From Flavobacterium sp. 20NA77.7 (GTDB taxonomy: Bacteria > Bacteroidota > Bacteroidia > Flavobacteriales > Flavobacteriaceae): DNA of 64,000 bases. The number at the start of each line of letters is the position of its first letter. Position 1 is the stretch's first letter. The translations under genes and the position numbers were made by a program. The stretch lies in assembly GCF_031326205.1 (NCBI RefSeq), contig NZ_CP133721.1, forward strand, positions 2,267,027 through 2,331,026, written 5' to 3'. Below, one piece after another: positions 17,567 through 25,268 of this stretch. The notes beneath the pieces are model-generated. The model was given only the letters and a program-made list of their open reading frames with translations, ran no database searches and was not told where the DNA came from.

Positions 17567-17890
17567 TTAAAGCATTCCCAATTCTAACTTCGCTTCTTCG
17601 CTCATTAAGTCTTTGCTCCATGGCGGATCAAATGTAATTTCTACTTCGCACGATTTTACGGTATCAATAGATTTTACTTTTTCTTCCACTTCTTGCGGCA
17701 ACGTTTCAGCTACTGGGCAATTTGGCGATGTTAACGTCATTAAGATTTTTACATCGTTATCCTCATTAATCATTACGTCATAGATTAATCCTAATTCGTA
17801 AATATCAACCGGAATTTCTGGGTCAAAAATTCCTTTTAATACTTTGACTACGTCTTCGCCTAAATTGATTGTATCGTTAAATTCTTCCAT
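17567..17890 (-). CDS. SUF-associated DUF59/MIP18 family protein (SufT-like)
   Basis: The 107-residue protein is a single MIP18/DUF59 domain, a helper in iron-sulfur cluster maturation. Typical segments are F-D-P-E-I-P-V-D-I-Y-E-L-G-L-I-Y near residue 20, T-L-T-S-P-N-C-P with the conserved Cys, and F-D-P-P-W. The chosen ATG at 17890 follows three AAAAAT hexamers. An in-frame extension up to 17926 exists, but its start codons lie inside an inverted-repeat terminus (17913-17943), so it is probably not native. The gene sits between the GxxExxY element and the DUF2480 gene. Confidence 0.9.
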   Translation of the reverse strand: MEEFNDTINLGEDVVKVLKGIFDPEIPVDIYELGLIYDVMINEDNDVKILMTLTSPNCPVAETLPQEVEEKVKSIDTVKSCEVEITFDPPWSKDLMSEEAKLELGML

Positions 17891-17912
17891 TTTTATTTTT
17901 ATTTTTATTATA

Positions 17913-17943
17913 ACCATATAAGACATATAAGGGAATATAAGTT
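17913..17943 (+). repeat. Left inverted repeat of the GxxExxY element
   Basis: It begins ACCATATAAGACATATAAG and ends TATAAGTT. It overlaps the stop codon of the GxxExxY gene by two bases. Confidence 0.75.
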
Positions 17944-18355
17944 AATCCCAAATTTGATTATATAGATTATTAATATATGTTTTTTGGCCTTCTTTATAAA
18001 TGTTTGTTACATTAAAATTAATTAGTAAACCCATTGGCACATTTAATAAATTCATATAAGATAAAATTTGTGCTTCAAATATAGGTTTCATTTCGGACAC
18101 AGACTTTAGTTCAACAACTAACTTGTCTTCTATCAATAAGTCACATCTTAATTCCGCTTCAACTTCAATTCCTTTATATTCAATTGGTATTGATAATTCA
18201 GACTGAAATTTAATATTTCTAAGTTCAAGTTCGCGTAGTAAACATTTATGATAAACACTTTCGAGCAAACCAGGACCAAGACTCTTGTGAACTTCAATAG
18301 CGGCTCCATTTACTTGATAAACCAAATCCTTTAAATCTTGTCTTGTATAATTCAT
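17942..18355 (-). CDS. GxxExxY family protein (PD-(D/E)XK nuclease-like)
   Basis: The 137-residue protein has the family signature G-P-G-L-L-E-S-V-Y (GxxExxY) at about 28-36. A PD-(D/E)XK-type core follows: Asp in L-R-C-D-L-L-I-E-D and E-L-K in L-V-V-E-L-K-S, spaced as in this nuclease fold. The biochemical role of the family is not established. Copies are often scattered singly through Bacteroidota genomes. Here it interrupts the suf operon between sufE and the DUF59 gene and is closely framed by inverted repeats, suggesting that gene and repeats arrived together. Confidence 0.88.
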   Translation of the reverse strand: MNYTRQDLKDLVYQVNGAAIEVHKSLGPGLLESVYHKCLLRELELRNIKFQSELSIPIEYKGIEVEAELRCDLLIEDKLVVELKSVSEMKPIFEAQILSYMNLLNVPMGLLINFNVTNIYKEGQKTYINNLYNQIWD

Positions 18356-18357
18356 AA

Positions 18358-18388
18358 AACTTATACTTTCTTATATGCCTTATATGGT
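18358..18388 (-). repeat. Right inverted repeat of the GxxExxY element
   Basis: It is the inverted partner of 17913-17943 (27 of 31 positions) and ends in TTATATGGT on the plus strand. It lies two bases upstream of the GxxExxY start codon. Confidence 0.75.
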
Positions 18389-18404
18389 AATTAAAACTTT
18401 AAGT

Positions 18405-18824
18405 CTATTGCTTCGCTTGAAATGCCAAAGCATACATTTTTATTTGTTTAATCATTGAAACCAATCCGTTTGCTCTTGTGGGCGATAAATGTTCTTTTAA
18501 ACCAATTTCATCAATAAAATCAGTATTAGCCTCCAAAATTGAACTTGGTGTTTGGTTTGAAAACGCCCGAATTAAAATGGCAATAATCCCTTTGGTTAAA
18601 ATAGCATCACTATCGGCTGTGAAAACAATTTTTCCATCTTGTTCTTCGCCATGCACCCATACTTTTGATTGGCAACCTTTAATAATATTTTCGTCAACTT
18701 TGTACTGTTCATCAATTATAGGAAGTGATTTTCCTAATTCAATGATGTATTCGTAGCGCTGCATCCAGTCGTCAAACATAGAAAACTCGTCAACAATTTC
18801 GTGTTGTATGTCTTGTATTGTCAT
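18405..18824 (-). CDS. sufE: SufE family cysteine desulfuration protein
   Basis: SufE accepts sulfane sulfur from the cysteine desulfurase SufS and passes it to the SufBCD scaffold. The 139-residue protein has the sulfur-acceptor Cys51 in I-I-K-G-C-Q-S-K-V-W and the family segment F-T-A-D-S-D-A-I-L-T-K-G. The length is standard. It follows the lipoprotein gene with a one-base gap and lies in the same operon as sufS. Confidence 0.95.
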   Translation of the reverse strand: MTIQDIQHEIVDEFSMFDDWMQRYEYIIELGKSLPIIDEQYKVDENIIKGCQSKVWVHGEEQDGKIVFTADSDAILTKGIIAILIRAFSNQTPSSILEANTDFIDEIGLKEHLSPTRANGLVSMIKQIKMYALAFQAKQ

Positions 18825-18825
18825 G

Positions 18826-19266
18826 TTATTTTTCGGTCAATTTCAAAATTTTGTTTACCAATTTTTCTATCTCAACAGGCGGATATCCATGATCAAAACC
18901 GTTCGCAGGATATTCTTTTCCTTCAAAAACAAAGGTAATGTTTGCATGTGCTGCGCCATCATAAAACCTTTTCTCTGTGGGCCATTTTAAGTCTTTCACT
19001 TTAGCCAAATCTACTGCTTTAGTTAGTGTAATAATTTCTTTCCAATCATCCTCAGAAAGAGTTGTTTTCTCTTGATAATCTTTTGCGTCTCGTGAACGTG
19101 AAACAAATAACACTTGATGTTCAACTTTGATATTTAAAACAAAATTTCGCGCATTTGCCTCATAGTTAATAACCGGAATGTCTTTGTTTTGGTGATTATT
19201 CACATCGGTTTTAGTCGGTTTGCAACCCACAAAAAACAGAAGTATCAAGCTAAATAAAAATCTCAT
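18826..19266 (-). CDS. Hypothetical lipoprotein inside the suf operon
   Basis: The 146-residue protein has a lipoprotein signal: a basic start, a hydrophobic stretch (FLFSLILLFFVG) and Cys15. The rest has an alternating beta-type pattern with conserved-looking segments YDGAAHANITFVF and GFDHGYPPVEIEKLV. No known family was recognised with confidence. It is packed between sufS (12-base gap) and sufE (one-base gap), so it is co-transcribed, yet a lipoprotein acts in the envelope while the SUF system is cytoplasmic. Confidence 0.75.
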   Translation of the reverse strand: MRFLFSLILLFFVGCKPTKTDVNNHQNKDIPVINYEANARNFVLNIKVEHQVLFVSRSRDAKDYQEKTTLSEDDWKEIITLTKAVDLAKVKDLKWPTEKRFYDGAAHANITFVFEGKEYPANGFDHGYPPVEIEKLVNKILKLTEK

Positions 19267-19278
19267 ATGCTCTCTTTT

Positions 19279-20493
19279 TTAAGACAACATCATTTGCGCT
19301 TTTTTTACCGCTTCTACAAAGATATCAATTTCTTCCTTAGTATTGTAAAAAGCAAAACTTGCTCTAATAGTACCTGGAATATTGAAAAATTGCATAATAG
19401 GTTGGGCGCAATGATGGCCTGTTCTAACCGCTATCCCTAACTTATCTATAATTGTGCCAATGTCATACGGATGAATTCCTTCGATGTTGAACGAAATGAC
19501 CGAAGCTTTGTTTTCGCTCGTTCCAAAGATTTTTAACCCTTCGATTTCTTGTAATCTTTTGGTTCCGTAAAGTAATAATTCTTGTTCGTAAGCTGCAATG
19601 TTATCAAAACCAATGGCATTCATGTAATCAATAGCGGTTCCTAAAACAATTCCGCCTTCGATGTTGGGGGTTCCGGCTTCAAATTTATGTGGTAAATCGG
19701 CATACGTAGTTTTTTCAAACGTTACCTCAGCAATCATTTCGCCTCCCCCTTGATAGGGTGGCAATTTTCGCAACCATTCTTCTTTTCCGTATAAAATTCC
19801 AACGCCTGTTGGCCCGCACACTTTATGTCCCGAAAACACATAAAAATCACAATCCAACACTTGTACATCTGGACGTAAATGTGGAGTGGCTTGTGCACCG
19901 TCGATTAAAACAGCCGCCCCTAATTCATGTGCTTTTTTAATGATATATTCAATAGGGTTCACCGTACCTAACGCATTTGAAATGTGGTTCACCGCTACAA
20001 TTTTCGTTTTATCGGAAAGTAAATTGTCGAATTCAGAAAGGATTAATTCTCCTTTTTCATTCATTGGGATCACCACCAACTTTGCTCCTGTTTTTTCACA
20101 TAAAAATTGCCAAGGCACAATATTGCTATGATGTTCTAAGGCAGAAACCATCACCTCATCACCTGATTTTATTAAACTTGCAAAACCATTCGCCACCAAG
20201 TTAATTCCGAAAGTCGTTCCCGAAGTAAAAATGATTTCGAAGTTATGTTTCGCATTCAAATGATCTTGAATCGTAGTTCTAGACGCTTCATAGGCATCTG
20301 TTGCCAATTGACTTAATGTGTGTACACCGCGGTGAATATTTGCGTTAATTTCGGTGTAATAGGTAGAAATAGCATCGATAACCACTTGCGGTTTTTGCGA
20401 AGTAGCTCCGTTATCAAAATAAACCAATGGTTTCCCATTTACCTTTTGTGAAAGTATCGGAAAATCGGCTCTTATTTTTTGGATGTCTAACAT
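19279..20493 (-). CDS. sufS: Cysteine desulfurase SufS
   Basis: This pyridoxal-phosphate enzyme takes sulfur from L-cysteine, giving alanine and an enzyme persulfide. The 404-residue protein has the PLP lysine Lys224 in F-S-G-H-K-V-C-G-P-T-G and the active Cys362 in R-T-G-H-H-C-A-Q-P, which is the group II (SufS/CsdA) arrangement. It lies between sufD (18-base gap) and the lipoprotein gene. Confidence 0.97.
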   Translation of the reverse strand: MLDIQKIRADFPILSQKVNGKPLVYFDNGATSQKPQVVIDAISTYYTEINANIHRGVHTLSQLATDAYEASRTTIQDHLNAKHNFEIIFTSGTTFGINLVANGFASLIKSGDEVMVSALEHHSNIVPWQFLCEKTGAKLVVIPMNEKGELILSEFDNLLSDKTKIVAVNHISNALGTVNPIEYIIKKAHELGAAVLIDGAQATPHLRPDVQVLDCDFYVFSGHKVCGPTGVGILYGKEEWLRKLPPYQGGGEMIAEVTFEKTTYADLPHKFEAGTPNIEGGIVLGTAIDYMNAIGFDNIAAYEQELLLYGTKRLQEIEGLKIFGTSENKASVISFNIEGIHPYDIGTIIDKLGIAVRTGHHCAQPIMQFFNIPGTIRASFAFYNTKEEIDIFVEAVKKAQMMLS

Positions 20494-20511
20494 ATTTCTA
20501 CGATTTATTTT

Positions 20512-21828
20512 TTACAAATCAAATCCCATATTTACCCCTAATTTATCAGCGATAATACGAGCAATTTTTGCTTTTAATTCTGGAATTTTTACACTGTTGG
20601 TTACTTCGCTGGTAAATGCATACATCAATAAAGCTTTGGCTTCTTTTTTAGGAATTCCACGTTGTTGCATGTAAAACATCGCACTTTCATCTAATTGTCC
20701 AATGGTACAACCGTGTGAACATTTTACATCATCGGCAAAAATTTCCAATTGTGGTTTTGCATTAATCGTTGCTTTATCACCAATTAAAATATTATTATTT
20801 TGTTGGAATGCATCGGTTTTTTGCGCTTCTTTTTCTACGAAGATTTTTCCGTTGAAAACGCCTGTTGAACTATCATGCAAAATTGTTTTATAGTTTTGAT
20901 GGCTTTCGCAATTTGGTGTAGCGTGTTGCACTAACGTATAATGATCTACGTGTTGTTTGTCGCCAATAATAGTAATTCCTTTTAAAGTTGAATCGATTCG
21001 TTCCCCTTGATGATAGAAATTCAAGTTGTTTCTTGTGATGTTTCCGCCAAATGAAAACGTATGCACCGCCACTCTACTCTCTTGATTTTGAGCAATGTAG
21101 GTGTTGTCGATCAAATTAGCAGTTTGCACATCGTTTTGAATTTTGTAATAATCCACAATCGCACGTTTTTGAGCAAAAATTTCAGTAACCGAATTCGTTA
21201 AAACCGGATTTGAATTCAAACTTTGATGACGCTCTACAATTTGCACGTGCGCATTTTCGCCAACAATGACTAAATTTCGAGGTTGCACCATTAAAGCCGC
21301 TTCGGTTCCTGTAGAAAAATAAATAATTTCAATCGGTTTTTCTACTACTTTACTTTTCGGAATGTTGATATAGGCGCCTTCCAATGAAAAAGCCGTATTT
21401 AAAGACGTTAAACTTTCTTCTTTACTCGCAATTTGATTGAAATAACTATCAATTACCATTTTATATTTAGGCTTTGTCAATGCCGAAGACATCAAACAAA
21501 CATCTAAACCATCATGTGTAGTTGAAGACAAAAACGAACTGAAAATGCCGTCAATGAAAACCACTTTATAGGTGTCAATTTCGTGTAAGAAATACTTTTT
21601 TACATCTTTAAATTCGATAGCATTATCTTTCTTTGGAAACACCGAAAAATCATTTTTCAAAATCGCATTTAACGACGTGTATTTCCAAGCTTCCTCTTTT
21701 TTTGTGGGGAAACCTTTGTTTTCGAAATTTTTTATGGCATTGCTTCTTACCTCATGAAGTTCAGAATGGGTATCAATCTTTTCTTCAAAAGCCATGAAGG
21801 AAGCTAATAATTTATCTTTTAATTCCAT
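20512..21828 (-). CDS. sufD: Fe-S cluster assembly protein SufD
   Basis: SufD is part of the SufBC2D scaffold for building iron-sulfur clusters. The 438-residue protein has the beta-helix core and the C-terminal SufB/D signature with C-S-H-G-C-T-I-G-Q-L-D and F-Y-M-Q-Q-R-G-I-P-K-K-E-A. The ATG at 21828 gives MELKDKLLASF. An upstream frame to 21855 was rejected because it reaches towards the repeat at 21844 and adds family-atypical residues. Its distance from sufC is enlarged by the inserted four-helix-bundle element. Confidence 0.95.
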   Translation of the reverse strand: MELKDKLLASFMAFEEKIDTHSELHEVRSNAIKNFENKGFPTKKEEAWKYTSLNAILKNDFSVFPKKDNAIEFKDVKKYFLHEIDTYKVVFIDGIFSSFLSSTTHDGLDVCLMSSALTKPKYKMVIDSYFNQIASKEESLTSLNTAFSLEGAYINIPKSKVVEKPIEIIYFSTGTEAALMVQPRNLVIVGENAHVQIVERHQSLNSNPVLTNSVTEIFAQKRAIVDYYKIQNDVQTANLIDNTYIAQNQESRVAVHTFSFGGNITRNNLNFYHQGERIDSTLKGITIIGDKQHVDHYTLVQHATPNCESHQNYKTILHDSSTGVFNGKIFVEKEAQKTDAFQQNNNILIGDKATINAKPQLEIFADDVKCSHGCTIGQLDESAMFYMQQRGIPKKEAKALLMYAFTSEVTNSVKIPELKAKIARIIADKLGVNMGFDL

Positions 21829-21843
21829 TTTTATTATCTTAAA

Positions 21844-21866
21844 GTCGAAAGTCAAAAGTCTTAAAG
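21844..21866 (+). repeat. Left inverted repeat of the four-helix-bundle element
   Basis: It begins GTCGAAAGTCAAAAGTC and is an exact inverse of 22290-22312. It runs into a small palindrome AAGTCTT-A-AAGACTT at 21856-21870. It lies 15 bases upstream of the sufD start codon. Confidence 0.85.
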
Positions 21867-21913
21867 ACTTGCGTTATCGACAAATTTTATTTTTAAAATC
21901 GTTATATAATAAT

Positions 21914-22282
21914 TTACGATTTTGGATTTAAATATTTTATAAAACCACTTAAAAGTCTGGATATTTCAGAAACAGATTCTAATAGTTCTTCAAATTCTTG
22001 TTTTGTTATATATTCTAAATCAAATGCTAAATATAATTGTGAACGAACTTCTCCGGCAGAAGCTTTTGAAACATATAAAAAGTAAATAAATTCTTTATCT
22101 GTATTTCTTTCAAATCCTTCTGCAATATTAGATGATATAGAAATTGAAGCTCGTCTAATTTGTCTTACAAAATAGTTATCTTTTTTAAAATTTAAATTTT
22201 CTGTAATTTGATAAATTCGTTTATTAAAAATTCTTGCCTTTTGCCATGAATTAATTTCTTCGAATGAATTAAATTTTCCCAT
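21914..22282 (-). CDS. Four-helix-bundle protein (S23 / 23S rRNA IVS protein family)
   Basis: The 122-residue, all-helical protein carries the family features: W-Q-K-A-R near residue 13, then Q-I-R-R-A-S-I-S-I-S-S-N-I-A-E-G-F near 60-76, and L-Y-V-S-K-A-S-A-G-E-V-R-S-Q-L near 90-104. The same family is encoded inside intervening sequences of 23S rRNA genes in several bacteria, and the function is unknown. Here it is free-standing, between sufC and sufD, and framed by perfect 23-bp inverted repeats, which suggests a mobile or hitchhiking unit rather than a suf component. Confidence 0.92.
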   Translation of the reverse strand: MGKFNSFEEINSWQKARIFNKRIYQITENLNFKKDNYFVRQIRRASISISSNIAEGFERNTDKEFIYFLYVSKASAGEVRSQLYLAFDLEYITKQEFEELLESVSEISRLLSGFIKYLNPKS

Positions 22283-22289
22283 CTTTAAA

Positions 22290-22312
22290 CTTTAAGACTT
22301 TTGACTTTCGAC
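22290..22312 (-). repeat. Right inverted repeat of the four-helix-bundle element
   Basis: It is the exact inverse of 21844-21866. On the minus strand it encodes the final V-E-S-Q-K-S residues and the TAA stop of SufC. Confidence 0.85.
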
Positions 22313-23056
22313 TATTTCACTTTTAATCCAATCGTAACCTTTTTCTTCAAGTTCTAATGCTAAATCTGCTCCGCCTGTTTTTACGATTTTTCCGTCCATT
22401 AATACGTGAACGAAATCAGGAACGATATAATCTAACAAACGTTGGTAGTGCGTAATGACTAACACCGCGTTGTTTTCGTTTTTCAATTTATTCACTCCGT
22501 TAGCAACAATTCGCAACGCATCGATATCTAAACCGGAATCGGTTTCGTCCAAAATTGCGATTTTTGGTTCCAACATTGCCATTTGGAAAATTTCATTACG
22601 TTTCTTTTCACCACCCGAAAAACCTTCGTTTAGCGAACGCGACAAAAATTTTCGATCCATTTCTAATAATTCTGATTTTTCGCGAATTAATTTCAGCATT
22701 TCGTTGGCTGGCATTTCGTCTTGCTTGTTTGCTTTACGTTTTTCGTTGATTGCGGTTTTAATGAAATTCGTTACCGAAACGCCTGGAATTTCTACAGGAT
22801 ATTGAAACGATAAGAAAACACCTTTGTGTGCTCTTTCTTCTGGCGCTAATTCTGAAATTTCTTCTCCGTCCAAAAAGATTTCGCCTTCAGAAACTTCGTA
22901 ATTTTCATTTCCAGCAATGATTGAAGATAAAGTAGATTTTCCGGCACCATTTGGTCCCATAATCGCATGTACTTCTCCTGCTTTAATTTCAAGGTTGATT
23001 CCTTTTAATATTTCTTTGTCTTCAACAGACGCGTGTAAATTTTTAATGCTTAACAT
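22292..23056 (-). CDS. sufC: Fe-S cluster assembly ATPase SufC
   Basis: SufC is the ABC-type ATPase of the SufBC2D scaffold. The 254-residue protein shows Walker [10 protein letters not shown] near residue 35, the signature [11 protein letters not shown] and Walker B with [12 protein letters not shown], the SufC-specific form. The last six residues, V-E-S-Q-K-S, are encoded by the inverted repeat at 22290-22312, so the tail was probably rewritten by the inserted element. sufB lies upstream. Confidence 0.97.
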   Translation of the reverse strand: MLSIKNLHASVEDKEILKGINLEIKAGEVHAIMGPNGAGKSTLSSIIAGNENYEVSEGEIFLDGEEISELAPEERAHKGVFLSFQYPVEIPGVSVTNFIKTAINEKRKANKQDEMPANEMLKLIREKSELLEMDRKFLSRSLNEGFSGGEKKRNEIFQMAMLEPKIAILDETDSGLDIDALRIVANGVNKLKNENNAVLVITHYQRLLDYIVPDFVHVLMDGKIVKTGGADLALELEEKGYDWIKSEIVESQKS

Positions 23057-23072
23057 CTTTTTTTTATTTTAA

Positions 23073-23103
23073 ACCATTTAAGGCACATAAGTTCATATAA
23101 GTT
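23073..23103 (+). repeat. Solo copy of the GxxExxY-element end repeat
   Basis: These 31 bases match the reverse complement of the right end of the GxxExxY element (18358-18388) at 25 of 31 positions, with the same ACCAT start and TATAAGTT end. No gene accompanies it. It ends directly at the sufB stop codon (23104-23106). Confidence 0.65.
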
Positions 23104-24552
23104 CTATCCAACACTTCCTTCTAACGAAATTTCCAACAATTTCTGTGCTTCTACCGCAAATTCCATTGGTAATTTATTCAATACTTCTTTGCTGAATCCA
23201 TTTACGATTAAGGCAATGGCTTTTTCGGTTGGAATTCCTCGTTGGTTACAATAAAACACTTGATCTTCTCCAATTTTTGAAGTCGTTGCTTCGTGTTCAA
23301 TTTTTGCCGAAGCATTTTTACTTTCGATATACGGAAATGTATGCGCGCCACAATTATTTCCCATTAAAAGCGAATCACATTGAGAGAAGTTACGCGCGTT
23401 TTCGGCTCTTGCGCCAATTTGGACTAATCCTCTATAACTGTTTTGTGATTTTCCTGCTGAAATTCCTTTAGAGATGATCGTCGATTTGGTGTTTTTACCC
23501 AAGTGAATCATCTTGGTTCCTGTATCGGCTTGCTGGAAATTATTGGTAACGGCAATCGAATAAAATTCGCCAATTGAATTATCGCCTTTCAACACACAAG
23601 AAGGATATTTCCAAGTTACCGCCGAACCTGTTTCTACTTGTGTCCAAGAAATTTTAGCGTTTTTCTCGCACAAACCTCTTTTGGTTACGAAATTATAAAC
23701 GCCTCCTTTGCCTTCTTTGTTTCCAGGATACCAGTTTTGCACCGTTGAATATTTGATTTCGGCTCCGTCCAAAGCGATTAATTCTACAACGGCAGCGTGT
23801 AATTGATTTTCATCACGACTTGGAGCGGTACACCCTTCCAAATAAGAAACATAGCTATCTTCATCAGCCACCAATAACGTTCTTTCAAACTGACCCGTTC
23901 CACCTTGATTAATTCTAAAATACGTTGATAATTCCATTGGACATTTTACCCCTTTTGGAATGTAACAGAAACTTCCATCTGAAAAAACAGCCGAATTTAA
24001 AGCCGCGTAAAAATTATCTTTCATCGGAACAACAGTCCCTAAATGTTTACGAACTAATTCTGGATGTTCTTTGATAGCTTCCGAAATCGAACAGAAAATA
24101 ATGCCTTTTTCGTTTAATGTTTTCTTGAAAGTAGTTGCCACAGAAACCGAATCTACGACGATATCAATCGCCACATTATTCATTTTCTTTTGCTCGTCTA
24201 CCGAAATTCCTAACTTTTTATACATCGCTAAAAGTTCTGGATCAACATCTTCTAGTTTTTTATTCGGATCAGCTTTTTTTGGTGCTGAATAATAGGAAAT
24301 GGCCTGAAAATCGGGTTTTTCATAATGTACGTTTGCCCATTCTGGTTCAATCATTTCTTGCCACGCTCTAAACGCTTCCAAACGCCATTCGGTCATCCAT
24401 TCTGGCTCGTCTTTTTTCTTTGAAATAGCACGAACAATGTCTTCATTTAACCCAATAGGAAACGTTTCCGAGTCTAATTCGGTATAAAATCCGTATTCGT
24501 ATTCTTTATTTTCTAATTCAACTTTTAAGTCGTCCTCAGTATATTTGCTCAT
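23104..24552 (-). CDS. sufB: Fe-S cluster assembly protein SufB
   Basis: SufB is the scaffold subunit on which clusters form together with SufC and SufD. The 482-residue protein contains the family segments [38 protein letters not shown], and the C-terminal [11 protein letters not shown]. It is second in the operon, separated from sufA by a 129-base spacer holding a GC-rich repeat pair, and from sufC by the solo repeat at 23073. Confidence 0.97.
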   Translation of the reverse strand: MSKYTEDDLKVELENKEYEYGFYTELDSETFPIGLNEDIVRAISKKKDEPEWMTEWRLEAFRAWQEMIEPEWANVHYEKPDFQAISYYSAPKKADPNKKLEDVDPELLAMYKKLGISVDEQKKMNNVAIDIVVDSVSVATTFKKTLNEKGIIFCSISEAIKEHPELVRKHLGTVVPMKDNFYAALNSAVFSDGSFCYIPKGVKCPMELSTYFRINQGGTGQFERTLLVADEDSYVSYLEGCTAPSRDENQLHAAVVELIALDGAEIKYSTVQNWYPGNKEGKGGVYNFVTKRGLCEKNAKISWTQVETGSAVTWKYPSCVLKGDNSIGEFYSIAVTNNFQQADTGTKMIHLGKNTKSTIISKGISAGKSQNSYRGLVQIGARAENARNFSQCDSLLMGNNCGAHTFPYIESKNASAKIEHEATTSKIGEDQVFYCNQRGIPTEKAIALIVNGFSKEVLNKLPMEFAVEAQKLLEISLEGSVG

Positions 24553-24553
24553 A

Positions 24554-24684
24554 TTAGCCCCCTAGCCCCCGAAGGGGAACTCCTATTAGGGGTAAATAGG
24601 ATTTCAATTATTTTATATTTTTATATTACTTTGTATTAACAATAACTATTGGAGCCCCTCCTTTGGAGGGGTTGGGGAGGCTTA
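24554..24684. repeat. GC-rich inverted repeat pair between sufA and sufB
   Basis: Two C-rich/G-rich blocks (24554-24592, containing GCCCCCTAGCCCCCGAAGGG; and 24651-24684, containing GGAGCCCCTCCTTTGGAGGG) lie in inverted relation about a 58-base AT-rich core. Outer ends (TTAGCC and its inverse GGCTTA) and inner ends (ACTCC and GGAGC) correspond. The composition is sharply different from the surroundings. The right block reaches the sufA stop codon. Confidence 0.7.
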
Positions 24685-25011
24685 CAGCGAGAAACTCTCT
24701 CCACATCCACATGTTCTTTGTGCATTAGGATTGTTAAAAACAAATCCTTTTCCGTTTAAACCGCCCGAAAATTCTAAAATGGTTCCTGCTAAATAAAGGA
24801 AACTCTTTTTTTCAACGGCTATTTTTACATTGTTATCTTCAAAAACTTTATCATTTTCGGTTAACTCTTTGTCAAATTTTAATTCATAAGACAAACCCGA
24901 GCAACCTCCGCTTTTAACTCCTACTCTTACATAGTCTTTGGTTGCATCAAAACCATCTTCTTGCATCATGGCAATGATTTTTTTACTTGCTGTATCAGAA
25001 ACTTTAATCAT
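24682..25011 (-). CDS. sufA: HesB/IscA/SufA family iron-sulfur assembly protein
   Basis: The A-type cluster carrier is 109 residues long and has the three conserved cysteines: one in S-G-G-C-S-G-L-S-Y-E and two in T-C-G-C-G-E-S-F. It begins the suf operon, after a well-formed promoter at 25133-25162. IscA, SufA and ErpA cannot be separated firmly by sequence alone; the symbol is chosen from the suf context. Confidence 0.9.
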   Translation of the reverse strand: MIKVSDTASKKIIAMMQEDGFDATKDYVRVGVKSGGCSGLSYELKFDKELTENDKVFEDNNVKIAVEKKSFLYLAGTILEFSGGLNGKGFVFNNPNAQRTCGCGESFSL

Positions 25012-25132
25012 AACGTCGTTAGTGTTTGTTTTTTATTAGTGCTATGTAATTCGCATTGAAAAAATTGTTTTAAAATTCAATGTTTTCTCTTGCTCATTTC
25101 ATGGCTTATTTTGATTTTGTCTAAATTAAAGA

Positions 25133-25162
25133 CAAAGATAAGTCATAATTTGCTTTTTACAA
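25133..25162 (-). promoter_or_regulatory. Promoter of the suf operon
   Basis: On the minus strand, TTG (25160-25162) is followed after exactly 19 bases by TATCTTTG (25133-25140). This fits the Bacteroidota -33/-7 pattern TTG-N17-23-TAnnTTTG. The start codon of sufA is about 120 bases downstream, leaving a long leader. Confidence 0.7.
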
Positions 25163-25268
25163 GGTTTGCTAACATTTTTATAACTTATTAACGCATAACT
25201 TTTATTTATAATTTACTTAAGAAAAAAGTATAATCAATTTTTGTAAATTGCAGAAATTTTAATTCATT

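Larger units (their letters stand above)
17913..18388 (-). mobile_element. 476-bp element bounded by 31-bp imperfect inverted repeats, carrying the GxxExxY gene
   Basis: The left end (17913-17943) and the reverse complement of the right end (18358-18388) agree at 27 of 31 positions. Each end contains three imperfect CATATAAG words spaced 9-10 bases apart. The only gene inside is the GxxExxY ORF, which fills nearly the whole interior. A related solo copy of the end lies at 23073-23103. No transposase is present. The element sits between sufE and the DUF59 gene and is oriented with the operon. Confidence 0.65.
21844..22312 (-). mobile_element. 469-bp element bounded by perfect 23-bp inverted repeats, carrying a four-helix-bundle gene
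   Basis: Bases 21844-21866 are the exact reverse complement of 22290-22312. Between them lies a single ORF for an S23/IVS-type four-helix-bundle protein, in the direction of the operon. The ends are built from 7-base words (GTCGAAA, GTCAAAA). No transposase is present. The right end overlaps the 3' end of sufC and supplies its last codons. In RNA the ends could pair into a long stem, as in 23S rRNA intervening sequences, which carry the same protein family. Confidence 0.7.

Noticed and set aside
17913..24684. Insertion sequence hypothesis for the suf-operon elements
   Set aside because: No transposase or reverse transcriptase is encoded in or beside either element, and no target-site duplication could be recognised with confidence.
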